A DNA stretch of 7,551 nt, taken from contig DJXF01000105.1 in NCBI GenBank assembly GCA_002449635.1, positions 1-7,551 on the forward strand, given 5' to 3'. This document shows positions 1-5,109 of this stretch, piece by piece; position 1 is the first letter of the stretch, and every line of letters starts with the position of its first letter. Origin of the DNA: Clostridiales bacterium UBA7011. Lineage in GTDB: Bacteria > Bacillota > Clostridia > Oscillospirales > Butyricicoccaceae. Both the position numbers and the translations under genes were made by a program. Below the pieces are notes generated by a model, which made no database searches, was not told the origin of the DNA, and saw only the letters and a program-made list of their open reading frames with translations.

Positions 1-2
1 CA

Positions 3-431
3 AAGCTGACTCGTGCACAGGTTGTACAGATTCTGTACAATCAGGCAGGCAGACCGACTGTTACAGGAGCTGCTAAGTTCTCAGATGTCAAATCCGGTTC
101 ATGGTATTATAATGCTGTCCAGTGGGCCGCACAAAATAAAATTGTTTCCGGTGTGGGAAATGGCAAATTTGCCCCGGATCAAAATGTAACCCGGGAGCAG
201 CTTGCTGTCGTGCTGTATAACCGCGAAAAGAATCCGGCTGTCAGCGGCGTGTTTACCGGTTTTGCGGACAGTGCAAAGGTGTCCGGATGGGCAAAAAAAG
301 CGATGCTGTGGGCAACGCAGAACAACATTATCTGCGGCAGCAAGGAAAACAAAAAGATGTATCTGAATCCTCAGGGAAATGCAACCCGCGCAGAGGCTGC
401 GACCATGATGATGAAGTATCTGAAAAAGTAG
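3..431 (+). CDS. SLH (S-layer homology) domain protein, C-terminal part, 5' end outside window
   Basis: This is the last 142 codons of a gene that enters from the left edge. What is visible is almost entirely SLH repeats. The tail of one repeat lies at visible residues 1-16 (LTRAQVVQILYN). A full repeat lies at about 25-75 (FSDV, WYYNAVQWAAQNKIVSG, FAPDQNVTREQ). A last repeat lies at about 84-141 (FADSAKVSGWAKKAMLWATQ, ending in NATRAEAATMMMKYLKK). The TRAE-like signature occurs three times (TRAQ, TREQ, TRAE). SLH domains of Firmicutes bind secondary cell-wall polymer, usually pyruvylated, and tether exported proteins to the wall; a triplet at the C-terminus is a standard arrangement. The N-terminal functional part (enzyme, adhesin or S-layer protein) is not in the window, so the specific role cannot be named. 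The frame is open from the first bases to TAG at 429-431, with no internal disruption, and a terminator follows closely. Confidence 0.93.
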   Translation, partial: KLTRAQVVQILYNQAGRPTVTGAAKFSDVKSGSWYYNAVQWAAQNKIVSGVGNGKFAPDQNVTREQLAVVLYNREKNPAVSGVFTGFADSAKVSGWAKKAMLWATQNNIICGSKENKKMYLNPQGNATRAEAATMMMKYLKK

Positions 432-458
432 ATCACATTTTTACTGCTTGAATGTGAT
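432..458 (+). repeat. Short inverted repeat directly after the SLH gene stop codon
   Basis: ATCACATT at 432-439 is the exact reverse complement of AATGTGAT at 451-458, with an 11-nt loop. The hairpin starts one base after the stop codon. It has no following T-run, so it is not a terminator by itself. It could protect the mRNA 3' end upstream of the real terminator, or be chance. The 8-bp AT-rich stem is weak. Confidence 0.45.
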
Positions 459-469
459 GCAGGGGGATT

Positions 470-502
470 TCCGGCGGAGGCGAATGCTTCCGCCGGATTT
501 TT
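470..502 (+). terminator. Rho-independent terminator of the SLH protein gene
   Basis: A perfect 9-bp arm TCCGGCGGA at 470-478 pairs with TCCGCCGGA at 489-497. Three further inner pairs, one of them G-T, close on a GAAT loop, and the stem is followed at once by five T residues at 498-502. The T-run exists only on the plus strand; the opposite strand reads AAATCCCCC after the hairpin. The terminator therefore serves the SLH gene ending at 431 and is not bidirectional. Confidence 0.9.
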
Positions 503-553
503 GCGTGAAAAAGACTCACACATCGGCCTCTTTTGATAGGCTGTTTGTTTGGG

Positions 554-570
554 ATGCCGGTGTCCGGCAT
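554..570. repeat. Perfect 7-bp GC-rich hairpin
   Basis: ATGCCGG at 554-560 and CCGGCAT at 564-570 are exact reverse complements around a TGT loop. No T-run follows on either strand, so this is not an intrinsic terminator. Its role is unknown. Confidence 0.6.
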
Positions 571-760
571 GCACCAATAATCCGCCAGTCAACGGACCTG
601 CGTCTGCTCCAATACAAACCCGAAAGCAATACAGCCGTTCTTGCGCAGCCGCAGAGACATGATATTTTTTTCGCTGCACAAATTTGAATGGTGAACGCTC
701 CGTTTTACAGCAGCTGCCGTGAGAGATTCCAGTCTGCCACCCGAGAGGAGCAATTGTGCC

Positions 761-790
761 AGTTGAACAAAATAAAAATTTTGTTCAACT
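761..790. repeat. Perfect 13-bp inverted repeat with 4-nt loop
   Basis: AGTTGAACAAAAT at 761-773 and ATTTTGTTCAACT at 778-790 are exact reverse complements separated by AAAA. The pairing stops cleanly at both outer ends (C opposite C). Neither strand has a T-run beyond the stem, which argues against a classical terminator. Possible readings are an operator for a dimeric regulator, the core of a small repeat element, or a cruciform-forming site. No regulator gene lies next to it in this window. Confidence 0.8.
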
Positions 791-934
791 CAGAGCAGGC
801 CTCTTTCGGTAAGTCAGCAGATTTCACCTGATTTGACCGCCAGCCAATCGCATTGTTTCCATGATATTTGCACGACTGTTTTGCGCGCTGACCTCATTGC
901 AGCACAGCTTTTCATACTTGCAGGCAAAGATTAA

Positions 935-973
935 TCCGCAGCTGCGTGAATTCTTTTCCACCACAGCTGCGGA
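935..973. repeat. Perfect 10-bp inverted repeat with 19-nt spacer
   Basis: TCCGCAGCTG at 935-944 pairs exactly with CAGCTGCGGA at 964-973. The spacer at 945-963 includes GAATTC. The arms are GC-rich and would form a stable hairpin in RNA from either strand. No T-run follows, so terminator function is unsupported. Confidence 0.65.
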
Positions 974-982
974 CGTTTCATC

Positions 983-1008
983 ATACTGATACAGTATCTA
1001 CGGTATCA
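983..1008. repeat. Cluster of GATAC/GTATC palindromic motifs
   Basis: ATACTG at 983-988 and CAGTAT at 992-997 form a 6-bp palindrome around ATA. TGATAC at 987-992 also pairs with GTATCA at 1003-1008. The motif GATAC or its complement thus occurs repeatedly in 26 bases. This may be an operator-like site, but no promoter or start codon next to it gives it a target. Confidence 0.3.
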
Positions 1009-1060
1009 ACCGCAAACATAATCGGACTGCAAATCGTGTCAGCGCGGCAAACATCTGCAA

Positions 1061-3460
1061 TTATTTTTTCACCATGAATTTCATTGCAGATTTTGCCATC
1101 AGCCGTTTGGTGCCAACCTGGTCAAACGTGATTTCCAGTAAAATATCTCCGCCCATCGGCATGCACGACGTAATCATACCGTGTCCAAAGGCTTTGTGAT
1201 CGACCTGGTCGCCGGGTTTCAAATCCATTGCGGCAATTTTAGGCTTGGCGGTCGTCTGTTTTTTCCGAAATCCGCCGGATATTTCAAATGCCCTCTTTGT
1301 TTGATGGCCTGCGCTCGGGCGCATATCCAATCGTTGCTGCCGCTCGCGCTGTGTCTCTGAAATATTAGAGTCGACAAACTTTTCCGGGATTTCCTCTAAA
1401 AAGCGGGATGGCTTGGAATATTGTGTTCTGCCATACATCATCCGGCGTTCCGCGCAGGTTAAATACAGCTGCTTTTTGGCTCGTGTTACAGCGACATAAC
1501 AAAGACGGCGTTCCTCCTCCAGATCCTCTTCATTTTCTGTTGAACGGAAACTCGGAAAAATACCGTCTTCCATGCCGATCAGGAACACATTCGGGAACTC
1601 CAAACCCTTTGCGGAGTGCATGGTCATCATAACCACTGCATCGGCATCCGCATCCATGCGGTCGATATCCGTAAAGAGTGAAACCTCTTCCATGAATCCG
1701 GCAAGCGTCGGATTTTCTTCTCTTTGTGCATATTCTGCGATATTTGACTTGAGCTCCATTGTGTTCTCAATGCGCGCCTGTTCGGCCTCACCCTTGGCTT
1801 CCAGCGCAGCGAGATAGCCCGTATGCTCCATAACCTGCTCGTAAAACTCATCGAGCGGCAGATATTCCAGCATCTTTTGCAGATCATCGATCATTAAGGC
1901 AAATTTTTTGAGTGCCGCTGCTGCACGGCCGAGCTCATCATATTCTCCGGCCCGCGAAATAATATCGAACATCGTGGTGTTGCCGCGTGAGGCCAGATCG
2001 GCGACGGTTTCCACTGTTTTATTTCCGATTTTGCGCGCGGGTACATTGATGATACGCCGCAGCCGCAGATCGTCCGCCGGATTGAGAATAACCCATAGAT
2101 AAGCGAGCATGTCGCGCACCTCGGCGCGGTCAAAAAAGCGCAGACCGCTCACAATGCGATAAGGTACACTGTTGCGCTTAAATGCACTCTCCAGTGCGTT
2201 GGACAGCACATGGTTGCGGTATAAAATCGCGTAATCGCTCCAGCGATTTCCTTCCGCAAAGCCCTCCAGAATACTCTGGGCTATGTATTCCGCTTCGCCC
2301 TCCTGCGTGTCTGACCGGTGAAACCGAATTTTTGTGCCGTCGCCGTTATCTGTCCACAATTCCTTGCCCTTGCGGTTTGCGTTGTTGCGGATGAGCTCAT
2401 TTGCCGCGCTCAGAATATTTTGCGTCGAGCGATAATTCTGTTCGAGCCGAATGGTCACGGCATTGGGGTATTGCTGCTCAAATTCGAGGATGTTCGTGAT
2501 CGTAGCGCCGCGGAATTTGTAAATACTCTGGTCATCGTCACCGACAACGCAGATATTTTCATATCCGCCGGCCAAAAGACTGGTCAAGACATACTGTGCA
2601 TGGTTGGTATCCTGATACTCGTCCGCCAGCACATAGTGAAACTGCCGCTGATATCGTTCCAGAATTTCCGGATTGCCCTGAAACAGCTGCACTGTTTTCA
2701 TGATGAGGTCGTCAAAATCCATTGCGTTGGATTCCCGAAGCTGTCTGGCGTATTCTTTATAAATCTCCGCTATGGTGGTTTCATAGTACCGGTCCTGCGC
2801 TTCCTGCAGCAGCATACGCGGTGTCATCAGGTTGTCTTTTGCGCGTCCGATAGCAGCGGCGACCGTGCGCACGTCGAAGACTTTGTCATCCAGTCTGCGG
2901 CCTTTTATCACCGCTGTCAGCACACGCTTCTGGTCATCGGTATCATAAATGGTAAAGGAACGATCATATCCAATCGCTTCACATTCGCGCCGGAGAATGC
3001 GCATACACATGGAGTGAAAGGTAGACGCCCAGATATCTCGCGCAAAATCCTCGCCGAGCGCGCGCTGCAAACGGGACTGAATTTCCTTAGCTGCCTTGTT
3101 CGTGAATGTAATGGCAAGAATCTGCCAGGGGCGCGCCGGCTCTACCGCACACAGGGTTTCTGCACGCAGGCGGTTTTTCTCTGTGGGGGTTCGCAGATAT
3201 TCGCGGAGAAAAAGCAGATCCTCTTCGGTTGCATCATCGGGTGCATACGGACAGGAGTATCCCCGGCCGAAGCGCAGAATATTGATAATGCGGTGGATGA
3301 GAACCGTTGTCTTTCCGCTCCCTGCTCCCGCCAAAACGAGCAGCGGTCCTTCTGTGTGAAAGACCGCCTCGCGCTGCCGGTCATTGAGTTCGGAAAATTC
3401 CCGTTCAATAATCGCGCTGCGCAAGGCGGAAAACTGTATGTCAAACCGTGTTTGTTCCAT
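1061..3460 (-). CDS. pcrA: UvrD/PcrA-type ATP-dependent DNA helicase
   Basis: A complete 799-residue superfamily 1A 3'-5' DNA helicase. In PcrA/UvrD enzymes this activity serves nucleotide-excision and mismatch repair, rolling-circle replication and removal of RecA or stalled polymerase from DNA. Visible motifs in order are a Q motif (LNDRQREAV, 25-33), Walker A (AGAGSGKTT, 44-52), motif Ia (ITFTNKAA, 117-124), Walker B/motif II (DEYQDT, 280-285), motif III (VGDDDQSIYKFRGA, 306-319), motif IV (QNYRST, 341-346), motif V (MTMHSAKGLEF, 612-622) and motif VI (YVAVTRAK, 655-662). The C-terminal tail at about 745-799 (LKPGDQVDHKAFGHG) matches the RNA-polymerase-binding, Tudor-like end of Gram-positive PcrA. 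About 40 residues are inserted at roughly 66-108, between motifs I and Ia, compared with Bacillus PcrA. The ATG at 3458-3460 has AAGGAG six bases upstream, and a sigma-A-type promoter lies in front, so it can be transcribed independently of sigF. A different UvrD paralogue is possible but less likely. Confidence 0.95.
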   Translation of the reverse strand: MEQTRFDIQFSALRSAIIEREFSELNDRQREAVFHTEGPLLVLAGAGSGKTTVLIHRIINILRFGRGYSCPYAPDDATEEDLLFLREYLRTPTEKNRLRAETLCAVEPARPWQILAITFTNKAAKEIQSRLQRALGEDFARDIWASTFHSMCMRILRRECEAIGYDRSFTIYDTDDQKRVLTAVIKGRRLDDKVFDVRTVAAAIGRAKDNLMTPRMLLQEAQDRYYETTIAEIYKEYARQLRESNAMDFDDLIMKTVQLFQGNPEILERYQRQFHYVLADEYQDTNHAQYVLTSLLAGGYENICVVGDDDQSIYKFRGATITNILEFEQQYPNAVTIRLEQNYRSTQNILSAANELIRNNANRKGKELWTDNGDGTKIRFHRSDTQEGEAEYIAQSILEGFAEGNRWSDYAILYRNHVLSNALESAFKRNSVPYRIVSGLRFFDRAEVRDMLAYLWVILNPADDLRLRRIINVPARKIGNKTVETVADLASRGNTTMFDIISRAGEYDELGRAAAALKKFALMIDDLQKMLEYLPLDEFYEQVMEHTGYLAALEAKGEAEQARIENTMELKSNIAEYAQREENPTLAGFMEEVSLFTDIDRMDADADAVVMMTMHSAKGLEFPNVFLIGMEDGIFPSFRSTENEEDLEEERRLCYVAVTRAKKQLYLTCAERRMMYGRTQYSKPSRFLEEIPEKFVDSNISETQRERQQRLDMRPSAGHQTKRAFEISGGFRKKQTTAKPKIAAMDLKPGDQVDHKAFGHGMITSCMPMGGDILLEITFDQVGTKRLMAKSAMKFMVKK

Positions 3461-3466
3461 ATCGAT

Positions 3467-3472
3467 CTCCTT
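3467..3472 (-). promoter_or_regulatory. Ribosome binding site of pcrA
   Basis: On the minus strand AAGGAG sits 6 nt before the ATG at 3458-3460, an optimal spacing. It fixes the start of pcrA. Confidence 0.85.
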
Positions 3473-3492
3473 AAACAGCAGATTTGACTTTC

Positions 3493-3521
3493 AGTATACC
3501 ACATTTTACAGAGGCGGACAA
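3493..3521 (-). promoter_or_regulatory. Sigma-A-type promoter of pcrA, extended -10
   Basis: On the minus strand, -35 TTGTCC (3516-3521) and -10 TATACT (3493-3498) are separated by exactly 17 bp. TGG directly precedes the -10 box, giving an extended -10 element. It lies in the 70-nt gap between the sigF stop and the pcrA start, about 35 nt before the ATG. I see no LexA-type box (GAAC, four bases, GTTC) over it, so SOS control is not supported. Confidence 0.8.
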
Positions 3522-3530
3522 GGTTTCCCC

Positions 3531-4268
3531 TCACTCGTCAGCCATCATCAGCTCGCGCATGTGTTCAATGGCGCGGCGCTCCAGACGGGACACCTGAACC
3601 TGTGAAATGCCGAGCACAGCGGCACACTGCTGCTGCGTCTGTGCGCGAAAATACCGCAGCAGAAGAACCTTGCGTTCCCGCTCTTCCAGCTGCTGCAGCG
3701 TGTCACGCAGCAGAACCGACTCCAGCACATGGTCTTCTATGCCGGAATCGCCTACAAGCTGTTCCAATGTCGCGCCGTCCTCGCCGATTTCCCGCTGTAA
3801 GGAATCAGCGGGAATGAGCGCACCCTCACAGGCGGCGATTTCTTCAGGGGATGCGCCGAGCAGCTCAGATAATTCGGACAGCGTCGGCTCGCTGCCGGTT
3901 TTTGCAGTGAGCTGTTCGCGTGCTGCACTCACGCGGAAGGCGAGAGATTTGATGGTTCGGCTGACTTTTACCGTACCGTCATCCCGCAGAAACCGGCGGA
4001 TTTCTCCGCTGATTTTCGGGACAGCATAGGTGGAAAACCGCGTGCCGTAGTCACAGTCGAAACCGCGAACCGCTTTCAAAAAGCCCATGCTGCCCAGCTG
4101 ATATAAATCTTCGGTATCCACTCCGCGTCCCGTATATCGGCGCACAATGCTCCAAATGAGTCCGCTGTTTTCGCGCAGAAGTGTTTCGCACGCAGCTTCA
4201 TCGCCGTTCTGCGCCTGATGGATGAGCTGCAGCTGCGCCGCGTTATCTCGTTCCAAAGCGTGCTGCAA
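3531..4268 (-). CDS. sigF: RNA polymerase sporulation sigma factor SigF (SpoIIAC)
   Basis: A 245-residue sigma-70 family protein, the first forespore-specific sigma factor of sporulation. Region 2 spans about 27-103 (LIWSIVRRYTGRG, DLYQLGSMGFLKAVRGFD, RFSTYAVPKISGEIRRFLRD, DDGTVKVSR) and is close to Bacillus SigF as I recall it. Region 3 spans about 106-155, and region 4 spans about 188-241 with the helix-turn-helix TQQQCAAVLGISQVQVSRLERR. SigG is similar in sequence, but its position directly after spoIIAA and spoIIAB identifies SigF. The usual length is about 250 residues. The only start codon giving a family-like N-terminus is TTG at 4266-4268; a stop lies four codons upstream in the same frame, and no ATG or GTG follows before the conserved region. 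No good ribosome binding site precedes it. It overlaps the end of spoIIAB by 26 nt, so translational coupling is likely. A second TTG at 4254-4256 is an alternative start. Confidence 0.95.
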   Translation of the reverse strand: MQHALERDNAAQLQLIHQAQNGDEAACETLLRENSGLIWSIVRRYTGRGVDTEDLYQLGSMGFLKAVRGFDCDYGTRFSTYAVPKISGEIRRFLRDDGTVKVSRTIKSLAFRVSAAREQLTAKTGSEPTLSELSELLGASPEEIAACEGALIPADSLQREIGEDGATLEQLVGDSGIEDHVLESVLLRDTLQQLEERERKVLLLRYFRAQTQQQCAAVLGISQVQVSRLERRAIEHMRELMMADE

Positions 4269-4686
4269 TCCGCTTGGTCATCGTGACCTGTGTGCCGATT
4301 CCTTCGCGCGAGCGCACGCGCAGACGATCCATAAAGCTTTCCATAATGGTAAAGCCCATGCCGGAACGTCCGGCATCTCCGGTCGTGAACATCGGCTGAC
4401 GTGCCTGTTGAATATCGGCAATACCGCAGCCCTTGTCGCGTACCACAATGCGGATTTCGCCGTCATCAAACAGCTTAGCTGAAACAGTTATGTAACCGGT
4501 TGTCTCACGATAGGCGTGTACAATACAATTTGTCACCGCCTCACTGACCGCAGTCTTGATGTCATTGATTTCCTCAATTGTCGGGTCAAGCTGTGCGGCA
4601 AAGGCGGCAACAGCCTGTCTGGCAAAGGCTTCATTGCTTGACCGGCTGAGAAATTTGATACTCATCTGATTTATTTCGCTGTGCAT
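4243..4686 (-). CDS. spoIIAB: Anti-sigma F factor, serine kinase SpoIIAB
   Basis: A 147-residue GHKL-fold kinase. In the known system it binds SigF as a dimer with ATP and holds it inactive, phosphorylates SpoIIAA, and releases SigF when unphosphorylated SpoIIAA attacks the complex. The ATP-binding N-box is at 49-53 (EAVTN), the G1 box at 84-88 (DKGCG), and the ATP lid/G2 box at 106-112 (GRSGMGF). SNEAFAR at 17-23 carries the arginine (R23) that matches the SpoIIAA/SigF-contacting R20 of Bacillus SpoIIAB. AQLDPTIEEINDIKTAVSEA and ARQPMFTT are also near-identical to that family. The length is typical (Bacillus 146). The ATG at 4684-4686 is supported by AGGAGGA six bases upstream. The start lies inside the end of spoIIAA (16-nt overlap) and the end lies over the start of sigF, a tightly overlapped operon. 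Confidence 0.97.
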   Translation of the reverse strand: MHSEINQMSIKFLSRSSNEAFARQAVAAFAAQLDPTIEEINDIKTAVSEAVTNCIVHAYRETTGYITVSAKLFDDGEIRIVVRDKGCGIADIQQARQPMFTTGDAGRSGMGFTIMESFMDRLRVRSREGIGTQVTMTKRIAARFGTR

Positions 4687-5027
4687 AGGTCATCCTCCTC
4701 CCCTTCTGTCTGCGGCAGGGCAGGAAGAAAGGTAACACGCCTGCAGATGCCGCTTGCCTGAAAAATTCTCATTGCAGTCGGCGGTGTGCCGATGACACAA
4801 AAGGACTGTCCCGCGCCCAAAACATTGCGCTGCGCACCCAGCACGACAGCAATGCCAGAGCTGTCCATAAACGTCAATCCCGACAGATCGAGAAAAATCG
4901 GCTCGGTCGGATACAGAGTCATTGTTTTCTCCAGATATTCTACACACTGCGCCGCCTCGTGATGTCCCAGTTCACCGTGAAAGCGAATCACTATACCGCA
5001 GCGTTCGCGCTTATGTGAACATTTCAT
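4671..5027 (-). CDS. spoIIAA: Anti-sigma F factor antagonist SpoIIAA
   Basis: A 118-residue STAS-domain anti-anti-sigma factor. In the known pathway the SpoIIE phosphatase dephosphorylates it in the forespore; it then binds SpoIIAB and frees SigF. The phosphorylation loop is FMDSSG at 53-58, with Ser56 matching the phosphorylated Ser58 of Bacillus SpoIIAA. Other family signatures are FHGELGHHEA at 16-25, IFLDLSGLTF at 44-53, and a C-terminal helix around 85-94 (MRIFQASGIC). The length is close to Bacillus (117). The ATG at 5025-5027 follows AGGAGG with 10 nt between. It is the first gene of the spoIIA operon. The dacF gene that precedes it in Bacillus is absent; folC lies upstream instead, separated by a terminator. 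The N-terminus (MKCSHKRER) differs from Bacillus, but no better start is visible. Confidence 0.96.
   Translation of the reverse strand: MKCSHKRERCGIVIRFHGELGHHEAAQCVEYLEKTMTLYPTEPIFLDLSGLTFMDSSGIAVVLGAQRNVLGAGQSFCVIGTPPTAMRIFQASGICRRVTFLPALPQTEGEEDDLCTAK
4693..4699 (-). promoter_or_regulatory. Ribosome binding site of spoIIAB inside spoIIAA
   Basis: On the minus strand AGGAGGA lies 6 nt before the ATG of spoIIAB, within the last codons of spoIIAA (the acidic GEEDD stretch). It supports the chosen start and shows that spoIIAB has a strong binding site of its own despite the overlap. Confidence 0.85.
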
Positions 5028-5037
5028 TGTATTTTCC

Positions 5038-5043
5038 CCTCCT
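5038..5043 (-). promoter_or_regulatory. Ribosome binding site of spoIIAA
   Basis: On the minus strand AGGAGGGG starts 10 nt (counted from AGGAGG) before the ATG of spoIIAA. It lies only 4 nt after the T-run of the folC terminator, so the spoIIA leader is extremely short or shares the terminator sequence. Confidence 0.8.
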
Positions 5044-5047
5044 GCGC

Positions 5048-5081
5048 AAAAAAATAGAACCGTCCGTTTCGGACAGTTCTA
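5048..5081 (-). terminator. Rho-independent terminator after folC, upstream of spoIIAA
   Basis: On the minus strand TAGAACTGTCCG pairs with CGGACGGTTCTA around an AAA loop: a 12-bp stem (arms 5070-5081 and 5055-5066) followed directly by seven T residues (plus-strand A-run 5048-5054). The single non-Watson-Crick position is a G-U wobble in minus-strand RNA but a C-A mismatch in plus-strand RNA, and the long T-run exists only on the minus strand. It therefore ends folC transcription and insulates spoIIA. Confidence 0.92.
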
Positions 5082-5086
5082 TTATA
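5081..5086 (-). promoter_or_regulatory. Candidate -10 box (TATAAT) for the spoIIA operon
   Basis: On the minus strand a perfect TATAAT ends on the first base of the folC terminator stem. No good -35 is found at 16-18 bp (the hexamers read AAATTC, CAAATT, ACAAAT). SpoIIA operons in Bacillus use sigma-H with Spo0A; I see no clear sigma-H promoter (AGGA..T and GAAT elements) here. A weak Spo0A-box-like TTGTCAGA lies at 5107-5114 on the plus strand. The box may be chance or an activator-dependent promoter. Confidence 0.35.
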
Positions 5087-5109
5087 GAAAGATATGATTG
5101 CTGAATTTG

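Larger units (their letters stand above)
503..1060. other. Gene-free convergent intergenic block with several inverted repeats
   Basis: About 560 bases lie between the SLH gene terminator and the stop codon of the convergent pcrA gene. I find no ORF here with a convincing ribosome binding site or recognisable protein family, and no tRNA or rRNA. The stretch is broken by stops in all frames. It holds inverted repeats at 554-570, 761-790, 935-973 and 983-997, listed separately. On the minus strand there are open stretches of 57 codons (824-997), 66 codons (589-789) and 40 codons from a GTG (705-827), none in a shared frame. The block may be a degraded gene, a non-autonomous repeat element or simple spacer; the sequence alone does not decide. 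Confidence 0.6.

Noticed and set aside
371..679. Minus-strand frame of 102 codons and plus-strand frame 448-687 of 79 codons
   Set aside because: Both run through the SLH gene terminator hairpin, the minus one also into the SLH coding end. Neither has a ribosome binding site or a recognisable protein motif.
761..790. The 13-bp inverted repeat as a bidirectional terminator
   Set aside because: The stem is AT-rich and neither strand has a T-run after it; the T-rich part is inside the stem and loop.
503..1060. CRISPR array, tRNA or known riboswitch in the gene-free block
   Set aside because: There are no regularly spaced direct repeats, no cloverleaf and no recognisable riboswitch core; only unrelated inverted repeats.
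2318..3487. A 389-codon plus-strand open frame antisense to pcrA
   Set aside because: It lies wholly opposite the strongly supported pcrA coding region, shows no recognisable domain and reads as low-information antisense translation. Long antisense frames are common opposite GC-biased genes.
3493..3521. LexA/SOS control of the pcrA promoter
   Set aside because: No GAAC-N4-GTTC type site is visible in the gap 3461-3530.
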